DNA of 64,000 nt, taken from assembly GCA_017305665.1 (NCBI GenBank), contig JAFKKH010000014.1, forward strand, positions 124,001-188,000. Direction: 5' to 3'. The position numbers and the translations under genes were made by a program. This document shows, piece by piece, positions 36,771 through 48,166 of the stretch. This stretch comes from Hyphomicrobiales bacterium. GTDB taxonomy: Bacteria > Pseudomonadota > Alphaproteobacteria > Rhizobiales > Xanthobacteraceae. Each line of letters begins with the position of its first letter. Position 1 is the stretch's first letter. The notes below the pieces were generated by a model that was not told the DNA's origin, searched no databases, and saw nothing but the letters and a program-made list of their open reading frames with translations.

Positions 36771-36785
36771 TTTAGTCATTCTAAT
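36771..36785. promoter_or_regulatory. Candidate iron-responsive operator before feoA
   Basis: TTTAGTCATTCTAAT is an imperfect dyad (TTAG/CTAA) about 60 bases before feoA. It looks like a degenerate Irr/Fur-type element, but the spacing differs from the usual one, so this is a weak call. Confidence 0.3.
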
Positions 36786-36845
36786 CTGAAGATGATCAAA
36801 CCTCTTTGCCTTGATGCTAAGGGGTGGTTGGTCCACCTCAATCCC

Positions 36846-37166
36846 ATGCCGACGCTGACCACAACCATGACGGACATCGCCAATTCCGCGCCCGATGAGA
36901 GCGTCCGCGCGCCGCGCGCCGTCCCGCTCGGCCTGGCGCGACACGGCTTTCAGGGCCGCGTCGACGCCATCGTGGTAGATGGTGATCGTCTCGGCGTCTC
37001 GGCGGCGGAAATCGAGCGCCGTCTGCTCGAGCTCGGCATCGTCGAAGGCGCGGCCGTTCATATCCTGCATGAAGGACCGATCGGGCGCGACCCGATCGCG
37101 GTGCGCGTCAACGGCACCACCATTGCGCTGCGCCGGCGCGAGGCCATGGCGATTCTGGTGGTGTGA
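36846..37166 (+). CDS. feoA: Ferrous iron transport protein A
   Basis: About 106 aa, SH3-like fold. The sequence runs [20 protein letters not shown], then [20 protein letters not shown] and [20 protein letters not shown], the FeoA pattern. Start is uncertain (ATG 36846, 36867 or 36792); no clear Shine-Dalgarno is present. FeoA is a cytosolic partner needed by FeoB. The stop is nine bases before the feoB start, one operon. Confidence 0.88.
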   Translation: MPTLTTTMTDIANSAPDESVRAPRAVPLGLARHGFQGRVDAIVVDGDRLGVSAAEIERRLLELGIVEGAAVHILHEGPIGRDPIAVRVNGTTIALRRREAMAILVV

Positions 37167-37175
37167 CAGAAGCCA

Positions 37176-39062
37176 ATGGCAATGACTGCGATCGACACCA
37201 ATGACTGGCGTATCGCCCTGGTCGGCACACCGAACAGCGGCAAGACGGCGCTGTTCAATGCGCTGACCGGAAGCCGCCAGAAGGTCGCCAACTATGCTGG
37301 CGTCACGGTCGAGCGGAAGTCGGGGTTTTTGCAAACCATATCCGGTCATCGGGTCAACCTGATCGATCTGCCGGGGACCTATTCGCTGCGTGGGCGCAGT
37401 CCGGACGAGGAGATCGCGCGCGACGTCATTCTCGGCAAGTTCGCCAGCGAAGCGCCGCCTGACTTTCTGCTCTGCGTCGCCGACGCGACCAACCTGCGCG
37501 TCGCGCTGCGTCTCGTGATCGAACTGAAACGGGTGCATCGGCCGATGCTGCTGGTGCTGAACATGATCGACATCGCGCGGAGGCGCGGCGTCGATATCGA
37601 TCTCGACAAGCTCTCCGCCGAACTCGGCGTGCCGGTGGTGACGTCTACCGCCGTACGGCGTGCCGGCATCGAGGATCTGTTGCGGCGGATCGACGACATC
37701 GCCGGCAAGCCCGCCGCGGCCATCGCAGCGAGCGAGTGGACCGCCCCCGCTGCATCAGACCTGCGCGCGGCGCAACGCGAGGCCGATCGCGTGATCCGCG
37801 CAGCCGTGAGCGAACCGGCCAAGCCGGATACGTGGACCACGCGCGTCGATGCCGTGTTGCTGCACCCGGTGTGGGGCATGATCGCGCTGCTCGCGCTGCT
37901 GTTTGTGATGTTCCAGGCGGTGTTCGCCTGGGCCCAGCCGGTGATGGACCTCATCACGGCAGGCTTCGATGCGCTCGGTGCCTGGACGGCGACCGTGCTG
38001 CCCGAAGGGCTGTTGCAGAGTTTCGTCCAGAACGGCGTGATCTCCGGCGTCGGAAGCGTCATCGTTTTCCTGCCGCAGATCCTGGTGCTGTTCCTTTTCA
38101 TCCTGTTGCTGGAAGACTTCGGCTACATGGCGCGTGCGGCGTTCCTGATGGATCGCATCATGGGTGGCGCAGGGCTGCATGGGCGCGCCTTCATTCCGCT
38201 GCTGTCGAGTTTCGCCTGTGCGATCCCCGGCATCATGGCGACGCGGGTGATCGACAACAAGCGCGACCGGCTGACGACGATCATGGTGGCGCCGCTGATG
38301 ACGTGCTCGGCGCGCATCCCGGTCTATACGCTCATCATCGCGGCCTTCGTGCCGGACAAGCCTGTGCTGGGATTCCTCGGATTGCAGGGCCTGGTGATGT
38401 TCGGGCTCTATGCGGTCGGAATTTTCAGTGCGCTCGCCGTGTCGTTCGTCGCCAATCATTTCTTCTGGCGCGAAAGCGCGACGCCGCCCTTCATGCTGGA
38501 ACTGCCCGATTACAAGCTGCCACAACTGCGCAGTGTGCTGATGAACCTTTATCAGCGCGCGATGGCGTTCCTGAAGCGGGCCGGCACCACGATCTTCTCG
38601 ATGATGGTGCTGATCTGGTTTCTGGCATCGTTCCCGCGTCCGCCGGTTGGTGCGACCGAGCCCGCGATCGATTTCAGTCTCGCGGCGATCATCGGCCATT
38701 GGATCGAGCCGCTGCTCGCACCGATCGGTTTCAACTGGCAGATCAGCGTCGCGCTGATCCCGGGCATGGCGGCACGCGAAGTGGCGGTGGCTTCGCTCGG
38801 CACCGTCTATGCCATCGAGGGCGGCAAGGAAGCGGTCGAGCAGGTCGGTCATGCGCTGGCCGACAAGTGGAGCCTCGCTACCGCGCTGGCGTTTCTCGCC
38901 TGGTACGTGTTCGCGCCGCAGTGCGCATCCACGCTCGCCGTCATCAAACGCGAAACCGGTGGCTGGCGCTGGATGTGGATCACCTTCTTCTACATGCTGT
39001 CGATGGCCTACATCGCGGCGTTGATCACTTATCACGCCGCGCTGGCGCTTGGCTTGGGCTGA
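37176..39062 (+). CDS. feoB: Ferrous iron transporter FeoB
   Basis: 628 aa. The N-terminal GTPase has G1 GTPNSGKT (17-24), G3 DLPG (64-67) and G4 NMID (129-132). The membrane domain shows GVGSVIVFLPQILVLFLFIL, LLEDFGYMARAAFLMDRIMG and GRAFIPLLSSFACAIPGIMA with the paired Cys region, and Gate2 SLGTVYAIEGGKE. It moves Fe(II) across the inner membrane. Length is short of E. coli FeoB (773 aa) but typical for alphaproteobacterial forms, and no FeoC is seen after it. Confidence 0.96.
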   Translation: MAMTAIDTNDWRIALVGTPNSGKTALFNALTGSRQKVANYAGVTVERKSGFLQTISGHRVNLIDLPGTYSLRGRSPDEEIARDVILGKFASEAPPDFLLCVADATNLRVALRLVIELKRVHRPMLLVLNMIDIARRRGVDIDLDKLSAELGVPVVTSTAVRRAGIEDLLRRIDDIAGKPAAAIAASEWTAPAASDLRAAQREADRVIRAAVSEPAKPDTWTTRVDAVLLHPVWGMIALLALLFVMFQAVFAWAQPVMDLITAGFDALGAWTATVLPEGLLQSFVQNGVISGVGSVIVFLPQILVLFLFILLLEDFGYMARAAFLMDRIMGGAGLHGRAFIPLLSSFACAIPGIMATRVIDNKRDRLTTIMVAPLMTCSARIPVYTLIIAAFVPDKPVLGFLGLQGLVMFGLYAVGIFSALAVSFVANHFFWRESATPPFMLELPDYKLPQLRSVLMNLYQRAMAFLKRAGTTIFSMMVLIWFLASFPRPPVGATEPAIDFSLAAIIGHWIEPLLAPIGFNWQISVALIPGMAAREVAVASLGTVYAIEGGKEAVEQVGHALADKWSLATALAFLAWYVFAPQCASTLAVIKRETGGWRWMWITFFYMLSMAYIAALITYHAALALGLG

Positions 39063-39205
39063 GCTGGATCGTCGGTCTTTCCTGCGTGCGCAGCCAGTTG
39101 CCTCATCACGTGTTCACGAATGGTTGAAACGTCCGTTGGCGTCGCCGCGAAATAGTCCACAAGGCACGGTGTTCTATTCGCGGCTGGGCCTTTCGGAGAT
39201 TCCTC

Positions 39206-39829
39206 ATGATACGTCGCTGCTCTCCTGTTCTGTCGTCGCTCGCCGCCATGGTTGTTGTCATCGCTTCGTCATCCGCATTCGCCGAACCATCGCAGCCCTC
39301 CCGCGTTCGTGGCGCCATCGAGTCCATTGACGGCAATACGCTGACGGTGAAATCGCGCGAGGGCGCTGACGTCAAGCTACACATACCCAGCAGCATCAGC
39401 GTCACCGGCGTCACCAAGATATCGCTTGCCGATATCAAGGTCGGCTCGTTCATCGGCGCCACCAGCGTGCCCGAGGCTGACGGCACGGAAAAAGCGGTTG
39501 AAGTTCACGTCTTCCCGGAAAACATGCGCGGCACCGGGGAGGGCTCGCGGCCCTACGACCTGCTTCCCAAGAGCTCGATGACCAACGCGACCGTCGACCG
39601 CACCACGGCGGCGGCGAATGACGGTCAGTCGCTGACCCTGAAATACAAGGAAGGTGAGAAGAAAGTTCTGGTCGGTCCGGATACGCCGGTCGTGACCTTC
39701 GTGCCCGGCAAGAAATCCGAGCTCAAGGCCGGCGCGCAGGTGGTGGCGTTTGCGACCAAGCGCTCGGACGGATCGCTGGAGACGCGCCGCGTGCTGGTCG
39801 GCCGCGACGGCCTCACGCCGCCGATGTGA
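39206..39829 (+). CDS. Secreted DUF5666-like beta-rich protein
   Basis: 207 aa. Signal peptide MIRRCSPVLSSLAAMVVVIA then SSSAFA. The mature part has two OB-like units: VRGAIESIDGNTLTVKSREG (then LHIPSSISVTG) and TLKYKEGEKKVLVGPDTPVV, resembling DUF5666 repeats, although the family call is tentative. The start has GGAGATTCCTC upstream. A role in binding a metal or nucleotide-like ligand in the periplasm is only a guess. The next gene follows after 21 bases and is probably co-transcribed. Confidence 0.75.
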   Translation: MIRRCSPVLSSLAAMVVVIASSSAFAEPSQPSRVRGAIESIDGNTLTVKSREGADVKLHIPSSISVTGVTKISLADIKVGSFIGATSVPEADGTEKAVEVHVFPENMRGTGEGSRPYDLLPKSSMTNATVDRTTAAANDGQSLTLKYKEGEKKVLVGPDTPVVTFVPGKKSELKAGAQVVAFATKRSDGSLETRRVLVGRDGLTPPM

Positions 39830-39850
39830 GCGGCTTTCGGCGGGGAGACC

Positions 39851-40648
39851 ATGAGCAGGGTGGGCTGGATGCGCAGCTTGGTCGGGATGCTGTTGCTGGG
39901 CTTGATCGCGCCGGCCGTGGCAGCGCAGGGTGAGGGGCCGCGCGTACTGGACCTGTCCGTCGCTGGTGCCGGAACGCAGCGTGTGCTGTATGTCAGCCCG
40001 TCGCATCCGCGTGCGACGCTGGTGATGCTCCCCGGTGGCGCCGGCGATGTGGGTATTGCGCGCGACGGGAGTGTCGCGCATGGCCACAATTTTCTGGTTC
40101 GCTCGCGGGATCTCTGGGTAGCACGCGGCTTCGCCGTCCTGATCCCCGATGCGCTGGATGGCACCAAGAACCTGCGCGGCCTGCGCAGCACGCCGGAATA
40201 CGGCGCCGTCGTGACCGCGCTGGTCAAGGCGGCCCGCGCGCAGGCCACAGCGCCGGTGTTTCTGATGGGAACCAGCCAGGGGTCGATCGCCGCCGTGAAT
40301 GGCGCGGCTCATCTTCGTGGTGGTGAGATCGCAGCGGTGGTACTGACCGAATCCGTCTCGCGCCTCGGCGGTAGCCACGAGACGGTGTTCTCGGCGCATC
40401 CTGATCGGATCAATGTTCCTGTGCTGATCGTGGCCAACAGCGATGATCGCTGCAAGGTCGCGCCGCCGCAGGATGCGCCGAAGATCGCGGCGGCAATGAC
40501 CGGCGCGCCGCTGGTCAAGGTGCTCGATGTCAGCGGTGGTGTAATGCACGGAAGCAATACGTGCGGCTCGCTGTCGCCCCACGGTTATGACGGCATCGAG
40601 TCCCATGTGGTCGATGCCGTCGCGGCATGGCTGCGCGCGCGTCTTTGA
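39851..40648 (+). CDS. Secreted alpha/beta hydrolase
   Basis: 265 aa. The N-terminus MSRVGWMRSLVGMLLLGLIA is a signal peptide. The nucleophile elbow GTSQGS puts Ser at about 142; Asp is in VANSDDRCKV and His in SHVVDAVAAW or GVMHGSNTC. The fold fits the alpha/beta hydrolase superfamily, likely periplasmic. Substrate unknown. It sits 21 bases after the DUF5666-like gene and converges on the lactate dehydrogenase-type gene. Confidence 0.83.
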   Translation: MSRVGWMRSLVGMLLLGLIAPAVAAQGEGPRVLDLSVAGAGTQRVLYVSPSHPRATLVMLPGGAGDVGIARDGSVAHGHNFLVRSRDLWVARGFAVLIPDALDGTKNLRGLRSTPEYGAVVTALVKAARAQATAPVFLMGTSQGSIAAVNGAAHLRGGEIAAVVLTESVSRLGGSHETVFSAHPDRINVPVLIVANSDDRCKVAPPQDAPKIAAAMTGAPLVKVLDVSGGVMHGSNTCGSLSPHGYDGIESHVVDAVAAWLRARL

Positions 40649-40666
40649 CCGGCGCGCAGCGCTGCG

Positions 40667-42375
<1,709 letters not shown>

Positions 42376-42636
42376 AATCGCTTGCACGGGCGCCGGCAAA
42401 GTTCCCGGCGGCCCCGTCCGGTGCAGTGCGGGAATGAGACGATCTTGCAGCATCTTCAATAAGTTGTGGTTGGCGCGTTCTTCGCGCGCTTGGTAACGAT
42501 TCATCATATTTTTTGAAGTCGCTTTAGCCCTGCAGGCTTTATAAGCGCGTTCACGTTATGATTTGGGGGTGCCCAGGGGATTGTGGGATCGCTGTCAGGC
42601 GGTTGCGACCACCCCGAGGGGCATGGTGGGGGTTTT

Positions 42637-43989
42637 ATGAGCCGTAAATATTTCGGGACTGACGGCATTCGTGGACGTGCCAACGGCCTGATCACGCCCG
42701 AACTGGCGATGAAGGTCGGTCAGGCTGCGGGCCTCGTGTTTCAGCGCGGTGAGCATCGCCACCGCGTGGTGATCGGCAAGGATACCCGGCTTTCCGGTTA
42801 CATGATCGAATACGCGCTGGTCGCGGGCTTCACCTCGGTCGGCATGGATGTGCTGCTGCTCGGCCCGATGCCGACGCCCGCCGTCGCGATGCTGACCAAA
42901 TCGATGCGCGCCGATCTCGGCGTCATGATTTCGGCTTCGCATAACCTGTTCGAGGACAACGGCATCAAGCTGTTCGGCCCGCAGGGCTTCAAGCTGTCCG
43001 ACGATGTCGAGAAGCAGATCGAGCTGCTGCTCGATGACAATCTCGATAAGAAGCTGGCGCAGAGCGCGAGCCTCGGCCGCGCCCGCCGTATCGACGGCGT
43101 GCATGACCGCTACATCGAATTCGCCAAGCGCACGCTGCCGCGCGAGCTCAGCCTCGATGGTCTGCGCGTCGTGATCGATTGCGCCAACGGCGCAGCCTAC
43201 AAGGTCGTGCCCGAAGCGCTGTGGGAATTAGGCGCGGACGTCATTCCGATCGGGGTCGAGCCCGACGGCTTCAATATCAACAAGGAATGCGGCTCCACGT
43301 CGCCCGAAGCGCTGAGCCGCAAGGTCCGCGAGATGCGCGCCGATATCGGCATTGCGCTCGATGGCGATGCCGACCGCCTGATCATCGTCGATGAGCGTGG
43401 TCACGTGGTCGACGGCGACCAACTGCTCGCCGTGATCGCACAGAGCTGGAAGGAAGACGGCCGCCTGACCAAGCCAGGCATCGTCGCCACCGTGATGTCG
43501 AACCTCGGCCTCGAGCGCTTCCTCGATGAGCAGGGACTGTCGCTGGTGCGCACGCCGGTCGGCGATCGCTACGTGCTCGAGCAGATGCTGAAGCGCGGTT
43601 ACAATCTCGGCGGCGAGCAGTCCGGCCACATCATCCTGTCCGACTATGCGACCACCGGCGACGGCTTCGTCTCGGCGCTGCAGGTGCTTGCGGTGGTGCA
43701 GAAGCTCGGTCGGCCGGTGTCCGAGGTCTGCCACAAATTCGAGCCGCTGCCGCAGATCCTGAAGAATTTCCGCTATCGCAGCGGCAAGCCGCTGGACCAT
43801 GTCGAGGTCAAGTCGGCGATCACCGCGGCCGAGAAGCGCCTCAACGGTCATGGCCGGCTGCTGGTTCGCTCGTCAGGCACCGAACCGGTCATCCGCGTGA
43901 TGGGCGAGGGCGACGACCGCATCCTGGTCGAGGAAATCGTCGACACCATCGTGTCTGCGCTCGGGCACGCGACGGTGGCCGCGGCGTGA
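42637..43989 (+). CDS. glmM: Phosphoglucosamine mutase
   Basis: 450 aa. ATG 42637 with GGGGG upstream. N-terminus [20 protein letters not shown]; the phosphoserine loop is MISASHN with Ser about 101; the metal loop is [10 protein letters not shown] (242-246); the sugar-binding part is [20 protein letters not shown] and the phosphate-binding end is [15 protein letters not shown]. It converts glucosamine-6-P to glucosamine-1-P for UDP-GlcNAc. It stands alone here. Confidence 0.98.
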   Translation: MSRKYFGTDGIRGRANGLITPELAMKVGQAAGLVFQRGEHRHRVVIGKDTRLSGYMIEYALVAGFTSVGMDVLLLGPMPTPAVAMLTKSMRADLGVMISASHNLFEDNGIKLFGPQGFKLSDDVEKQIELLLDDNLDKKLAQSASLGRARRIDGVHDRYIEFAKRTLPRELSLDGLRVVIDCANGAAYKVVPEALWELGADVIPIGVEPDGFNINKECGSTSPEALSRKVREMRADIGIALDGDADRLIIVDERGHVVDGDQLLAVIAQSWKEDGRLTKPGIVATVMSNLGLERFLDEQGLSLVRTPVGDRYVLEQMLKRGYNLGGEQSGHIILSDYATTGDGFVSALQVLAVVQKLGRPVSEVCHKFEPLPQILKNFRYRSGKPLDHVEVKSAITAAEKRLNGHGRLLVRSSGTEPVIRVMGEGDDRILVEEIVDTIVSALGHATVAAA

Positions 43990-43997
43990 GGCGTGGT

Positions 43998-44019
43998 CGT
44001 CGTTCCCTTGGGAACGACG
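43998..44019 (+). terminator. Tight hairpin after glmM
   Basis: CGTCGTTCCC pairs with GGGAACGACG around TT just past the glmM stop. It lacks a T-run but the stem is ten base pairs. Confidence 0.55.
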
Positions 44020-44113
44020 GACAACTGCATCCCAGCCATCGTCGAATGGTGCTGGTCGACTCCGGATTCGCGGCGTAACACGGGCGCTATTGCGCACTGA
44101 GTCCGGATTTCCC

Positions 44114-45370
44114 GTGAACAAGACCATCGTCGTTTCCGAAGAAGCACTGGCCGCGCCGGTGGTCGTGCCCGACATAACTGTCGCGAAGCCGGCGGTTTCC
44201 GCGGGGCCGGCCTATATCGTGCTTGCCGGCATCAGCTTCTCGCATTTCCTCAACGACACCATGCAGTCCCTCATCTCGTCGGTCTATCCGATCCTGAAGG
44301 ACAACTACGCGCTCGATTTCGCCCAGATCGGCATGATCACGCTGGCGTTCCAGTTCACGGCATCGTTGCTGCAGCCGGTGGTCGGGCACGTCACCGACAA
44401 GAAGGCGCAGCCGTTCTCGCTCGCGATCGGCATGGGATTCACCTTCTTCGGGTTGCTGCTGCTCAGCGTCGCGCATCACTACGGCATCATCCTGATCGCG
44501 GCGGCGCTGGTCGGACTCGGCTCCGCCGTGTTTCATCCGGAGTCGTCGCGCATCGCGCGGCTGGCATCCGGCGGCCGCTATGGCTTTGCGCAATCGCTAT
44601 TCCAACTCGGCGGCAGCTTCGGCACGGCGATGGGCCCGGTGCTTGCCGCGTTGATCGTGGTGCCGTTCGGGCAGCCGAGCATCGCGTGGTTCTCGCTGGT
44701 CGCAGCGCTTGCGATCCTGACGCTGTGGCGGATCGGACTGTGGTATCGCCCGCTGATCGCGGAGAAGAAATTCGCAGCGCCGAAGCCGCATCCGGATGCG
44801 CCGAATTCGCGCCGCGTGATGGTGGCGCTGATCGTCCTCGTCGCGCTGTTGTTCTCGAAGCAGCTCTACGTCTCCAGCCTGTCGAGCTATTACATCTTCT
44901 ATCTGATGGACAAGTTCGGCGTGTCGACGCAGGCCGCGCAGCTCTATCTGTTCATCTTCCTGGCCTCGAATGCCATCGGCGCATTTTTCGGCGGACCGAT
45001 CGGCGATCGCTTCGGCCGCAAATACGTCATCTGGTTTTCCATTCTCGGTGCGCTGCCGTTTACGCTGGCGCTGCCCTATGCCGGGCTGTTCGGGAGCGCG
45101 GTGCTGACCGTGTTCATCGGTCTGATCATCTCGTCGGCGACATCGTCGATCATCGTGTTCGCGCAGGAATTGATGCCGCATCGCTTCGGCATGATCTCCG
45201 GTGTGTTCTTCGGCGTCGCGTTCGGTATCGGTGGTCTCGGCGCCGCAGCGCTCGGCAAGGTCGCGGATCACACCGGCATCGCCTTCGTCTATCAGGTCTG
45301 CTCGTTCCTGCCGGCGATCGGCCTGCTGGCGATCTTCCTGCCGCGGCTGCCCAAGGTGTCCTACGGCTGA
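44114..45370 (+). CDS. fsr: Fosmidomycin resistance-type MFS transporter
   Basis: 418 aa with twelve transmembrane helices. GTG 44114 is the likely start, with GGAT a little upstream. The signature ISFSHFLNDTMQSLISSVYP is near-identical in style to Fsr proteins, and LGSAVFHPESSRIARLASGG and AIGAFFGGPIGDRFGRKYVI also fit. Fsr exports fosmidomycin in E. coli; here the substrate may be another small acid. It is a single gene. Confidence 0.9.
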   Translation: MNKTIVVSEEALAAPVVVPDITVAKPAVSAGPAYIVLAGISFSHFLNDTMQSLISSVYPILKDNYALDFAQIGMITLAFQFTASLLQPVVGHVTDKKAQPFSLAIGMGFTFFGLLLLSVAHHYGIILIAAALVGLGSAVFHPESSRIARLASGGRYGFAQSLFQLGGSFGTAMGPVLAALIVVPFGQPSIAWFSLVAALAILTLWRIGLWYRPLIAEKKFAAPKPHPDAPNSRRVMVALIVLVALLFSKQLYVSSLSSYYIFYLMDKFGVSTQAAQLYLFIFLASNAIGAFFGGPIGDRFGRKYVIWFSILGALPFTLALPYAGLFGSAVLTVFIGLIISSATSSIIVFAQELMPHRFGMISGVFFGVAFGIGGLGAAALGKVADHTGIAFVYQVCSFLPAIGLLAIFLPRLPKVSYG

Positions 45371-45603
45371 TCGGCGCCTGTGCCTGCCGACCGGGCGGGC
45401 GGAGCTCATTTTGTCAACGAAACGTTAGCAAGTGTGGCGAGGGCGGGGCGCGTTCGCGCAAACCCGCCCAAAAATCGTCATCGATTATCAACCTTAAAAA
45501 TTAGGGTTAAGTGCCGCTTAAGCATTTGGTGCCATCGTCCGGCCGTGAGTTTTCGAGCGTGGGGCCTCCGTTGTCTGCCTCACCGGACAAAAGGATGAAG
45601 CCA

Positions 45604-46458
45604 ATGCGTAGAGTTAGCCTGTTGGTCGCCGCGGGAGCGACATCGCTGTTTTCGGGCGCGGCGCTTGCCGCCGATCTCCCGATCGCTCCGCCCCCACAAT
45701 ACTACGCGCCCCCGCCGGTCGAGGACTTCGGCGGCTGGTACCTGCGCGGCGACATCGGGATGAGCAGCCAGAGCGTCAAGAATCTCGACAACGCGCTCTA
45801 TAGCTCACTCAATTCGCTCAACCAGACCACCGGTTTCGATAGCGCCGGCATCTTCGGCCTCGGCGTCGGTTATCAGTTCAACAACTGGTTCCGCGGTGAC
45901 ATCACCGGTGAGTATCGCGGCAAGTCGAACTTCCACGGCCTCGACATCATTACCTTCGACAACGGCGGTGCGCCGGGCTTCGGTTCCGATAAATACACCG
46001 CCAGCAAGTCGGAGTGGCTGTTCCTCGCCAACGCCTATGCCGATCTCGGCACCTGGTATTGCGTGACGCCCTTTGTCGGTGCCGGTGTCGGTATGTCGCG
46101 TAACACCATCTCGAACTTCGTCGATCAGGGCGTCGGTTCGCTATTCCCGCCCGGAAGCGGGGTCGGGCCGAGCCTGGCTTACGGCGACACCAAGTCGAAG
46201 TGGAATTTCGCCTGGGCCCTGCACGCCGGTCTTGCCTACAAGGTCACCAACAACCTGACGCTGGAAATGTCGTACCGCTACGTCAATCTCGGCGACGGCG
46301 TCACCGGCGACCTCGTGGCATTCGACGGAACGAACAACGTCAACAACCCGATGCATTTCAAAACCATCACCTCGCAGGATGTGCGGTTCGGCATGCGCTG
46401 GAATTTCGATGCGCCGGTCTATGCACCGCCACCGCCCCCGCTCGTCACCAAGGGCTGA
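45604..46458 (+). CDS. Outer-membrane beta-barrel protein (Omp25/RopB-like)
   Basis: 284 aa from ATG 45604 (MRRVSLLVAAGATSLFSGAA), with AAGG upstream; an ATG at 45595 is also in frame. Signal peptide then LAADLPIAPPPQYYAPPPVE, a Pro/Tyr-rich linker. The barrel shows alternating strands such as GGWYLRGDIGMSSQSVKNLD, and YKVTNNLTLEMSYRYVNLGD and VRFGMRWNFD near the end. It is a porin-like surface protein typical of alphaproteobacteria. A strong terminator follows. Confidence 0.88.
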   Translation: MRRVSLLVAAGATSLFSGAALAADLPIAPPPQYYAPPPVEDFGGWYLRGDIGMSSQSVKNLDNALYSSLNSLNQTTGFDSAGIFGLGVGYQFNNWFRGDITGEYRGKSNFHGLDIITFDNGGAPGFGSDKYTASKSEWLFLANAYADLGTWYCVTPFVGAGVGMSRNTISNFVDQGVGSLFPPGSGVGPSLAYGDTKSKWNFAWALHAGLAYKVTNNLTLEMSYRYVNLGDGVTGDLVAFDGTNNVNNPMHFKTITSQDVRFGMRWNFDAPVYAPPPPPLVTKG

Positions 46459-46483
46459 GCGCTTCCATCTCTTAACGGTTCTT

Positions 46484-46518
46484 AACGGCGCGGGCTTGTC
46501 CCGCGCCGTTTTGCTTTT
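46484..46518 (+). terminator. Rho-independent terminator after the first beta-barrel gene
   Basis: AACGGCGCGGG and CCCGCGCCGTT pair around CTTGT and run into TTGCTTTT. Confidence 0.85.
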
Positions 46519-46655
46519 GCGCCGCGCGACTTTCGTTGCGTGCGCAGTGGGCCGGCGACGAGAAAGATTGCGGTCGCGCGAGCTGCGACAACCATTGGTT
46601 AAGGTTAACAGGCCATGATCCGTATGTGGCCAAGTTGTGTCAATGGAGCGTTGCG

Positions 46656-47480
46656 ATGCGTAGACTTCTGCTGGCGGCGATGGTTCTCGGCGTAGCGCAG
46701 AGCGCCCATGCGGCCGATCTTGCCGACCTTCCCGTTTTGCGCGGAACGTTGCCCGAAGGTCTCAGCACGGTGCGGACGGTGTGGCAGGGTTTCTACGTTG
46801 GCGGACAGGCCGGCGTTGGCGAATCCGACATGAATTTCACGGGTGCGACCAAAAACGTCGCAGCGAAGTTGCTCGCAAACACCGCGATCGAGAATTCAGG
46901 TGGTGTCTCGAGCTGGCCCATCGGCAGCAAGACATCGAACCGCGGTGACGGGTGGGGCGCCTTCATCGGCTACAACAGCCAGTGGGACGATGTCGTGCTC
47001 GGCGTCGAAGCCAGCTACATGCACGGCAAGTTCGGCGGCTCGCAGACCGACAGCATGAGCCGCTTCTTCACCGATAACCTCGGCTATACGGACAGCGTTA
47101 CCTACGCGGGCACCGGAACCATGGCGCTCTCGGACATGGGAACGTTGCGTGTCCGCGCTGGCTACGCCGTCGGCTCATTCCTGCCGTATCTGTTCGGCGG
47201 CGTGGCGCTCGGCCAGGCCGATATCATCAGGACGGCTCATATCTACGGAACGCAAGTCAACCCCGGCGCTGCGCCTGGCTTCCAGAACGTTCCGTTCGAC
47301 CTGAGCGCGACCGACGCGCGGCATAGCCGTCTGCTTTACGGCTATACGGCCGGCGCCGGCGTCGACGTCATGCTGATCGGAGGTTTGTTCCTCCGGGCCG
47401 AATATCAATACGCGCGCTTCTCGGCGTCGATCGATACCGACGTCAACACGGTGCATGTGGGCCTCGGCTACAAGTTCTGA
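46656..47480 (+). CDS. Outer-membrane beta-barrel protein (Omp25/RopB-like)
   Basis: 274 aa from ATG 46656, with GGAGCGTTGCG upstream. Signal peptide MRRLLLAAMVLGVAQSAHAA. The barrel begins WQGFYVGGQAGVGESDMNFT and includes GWGAFIGYNSQWDDVVLGVE and GTLRVRAGYAVGSFLPYLFG, ending VNTVHVGLGYKF with the C-terminal Phe typical of outer-membrane barrels. It is related in fold to the previous gene but not close. Confidence 0.88.
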   Translation: MRRLLLAAMVLGVAQSAHAADLADLPVLRGTLPEGLSTVRTVWQGFYVGGQAGVGESDMNFTGATKNVAAKLLANTAIENSGGVSSWPIGSKTSNRGDGWGAFIGYNSQWDDVVLGVEASYMHGKFGGSQTDSMSRFFTDNLGYTDSVTYAGTGTMALSDMGTLRVRAGYAVGSFLPYLFGGVALGQADIIRTAHIYGTQVNPGAAPGFQNVPFDLSATDARHSRLLYGYTAGAGVDVMLIGGLFLRAEYQYARFSASIDTDVNTVHVGLGYKF

Positions 47481-47560
47481 TTCGGCAGCGCCTTTGTGCG
47501 ACCGCGGTTGACAGGCCTGCATCCGGCTGATGCTCTGCTGCCCTGACCGGGGCGGCCGTC

Positions 47561-48151
47561 ATGAAGATCTTTGGCGATCTCAATTCAGGCAATTGCCTGA
47601 AGGTGAAGTGGGTGTGCGACCGCCTCGTATTGCCGCACACATGGATCGACGTCGACACCATGAAGGGCGAGACCCGGACGCCGCAATTCCTGGCGATGAA
47701 CGGGGCAGGGCAGGTGCCGGTCGTCCAGTTCGACGACGGCCGGACGCTGGCGCAGTCCAATGCCATCATCCGCTATCTGGCGCGCGGCAGCGAGCTGATC
47801 CCGGCGGATTCGTTCCTCGCCGCGAAGATGGATGAATGGCTGTTCTGGGAGCAGTACAGCCACGAGCCCTATATCGCGGTGTGCCGTTTCCATATGGTCT
47901 ATCTCGGCAAGCCCGCCTCCGATCTCGATCCGGACAAGGTGAAGCGTGGTCATGCGGCGCTGGCGCGCATGGAGCGGCAGCTCGCGGCGACGCCGTTTCT
48001 GGTGGGCGATGCAATTTCGCTCGCCGATGTCGCGCTCCTGGCCTATACGCGAATGGCACACGAGGGCGGCTTCGATCTCTCCTCATACGCATCGATCCGG
48101 CGCTGGATCGGCGCAGCGGAACGTGAATTGAACCTCACTCCCTTGAGCTGA
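47561..48151 (+). CDS. Glutathione S-transferase family protein
   Basis: 196 aa. It starts MKIFGDLNSGNCLKVKWVCD with a Ser-type active site (S or N near residue 10), has NGAGQVPVVQFDDGRTLAQS (cis-Pro and Q-S-N), and C-terminal FLVGDAISLADVALLAYTRM with the N-cap. The GST at 23432-24082 is a different subgroup. The next gene, a GNAT, begins 16 bases later and may be co-transcribed. Confidence 0.92.
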   Translation: MKIFGDLNSGNCLKVKWVCDRLVLPHTWIDVDTMKGETRTPQFLAMNGAGQVPVVQFDDGRTLAQSNAIIRYLARGSELIPADSFLAAKMDEWLFWEQYSHEPYIAVCRFHMVYLGKPASDLDPDKVKRGHAALARMERQLAATPFLVGDAISLADVALLAYTRMAHEGGFDLSSYASIRRWIGAAERELNLTPLS

Positions 48152-48166
48152 CATGCGGAAGACATC

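Noticed and set aside
45420..45480. GGGCGGG / CCCGCCC hairpin as terminator of fsr
   Set aside because: The stem is interrupted and is followed by A residues, not T; it may be a minus-strand structure, but no gene uses it.
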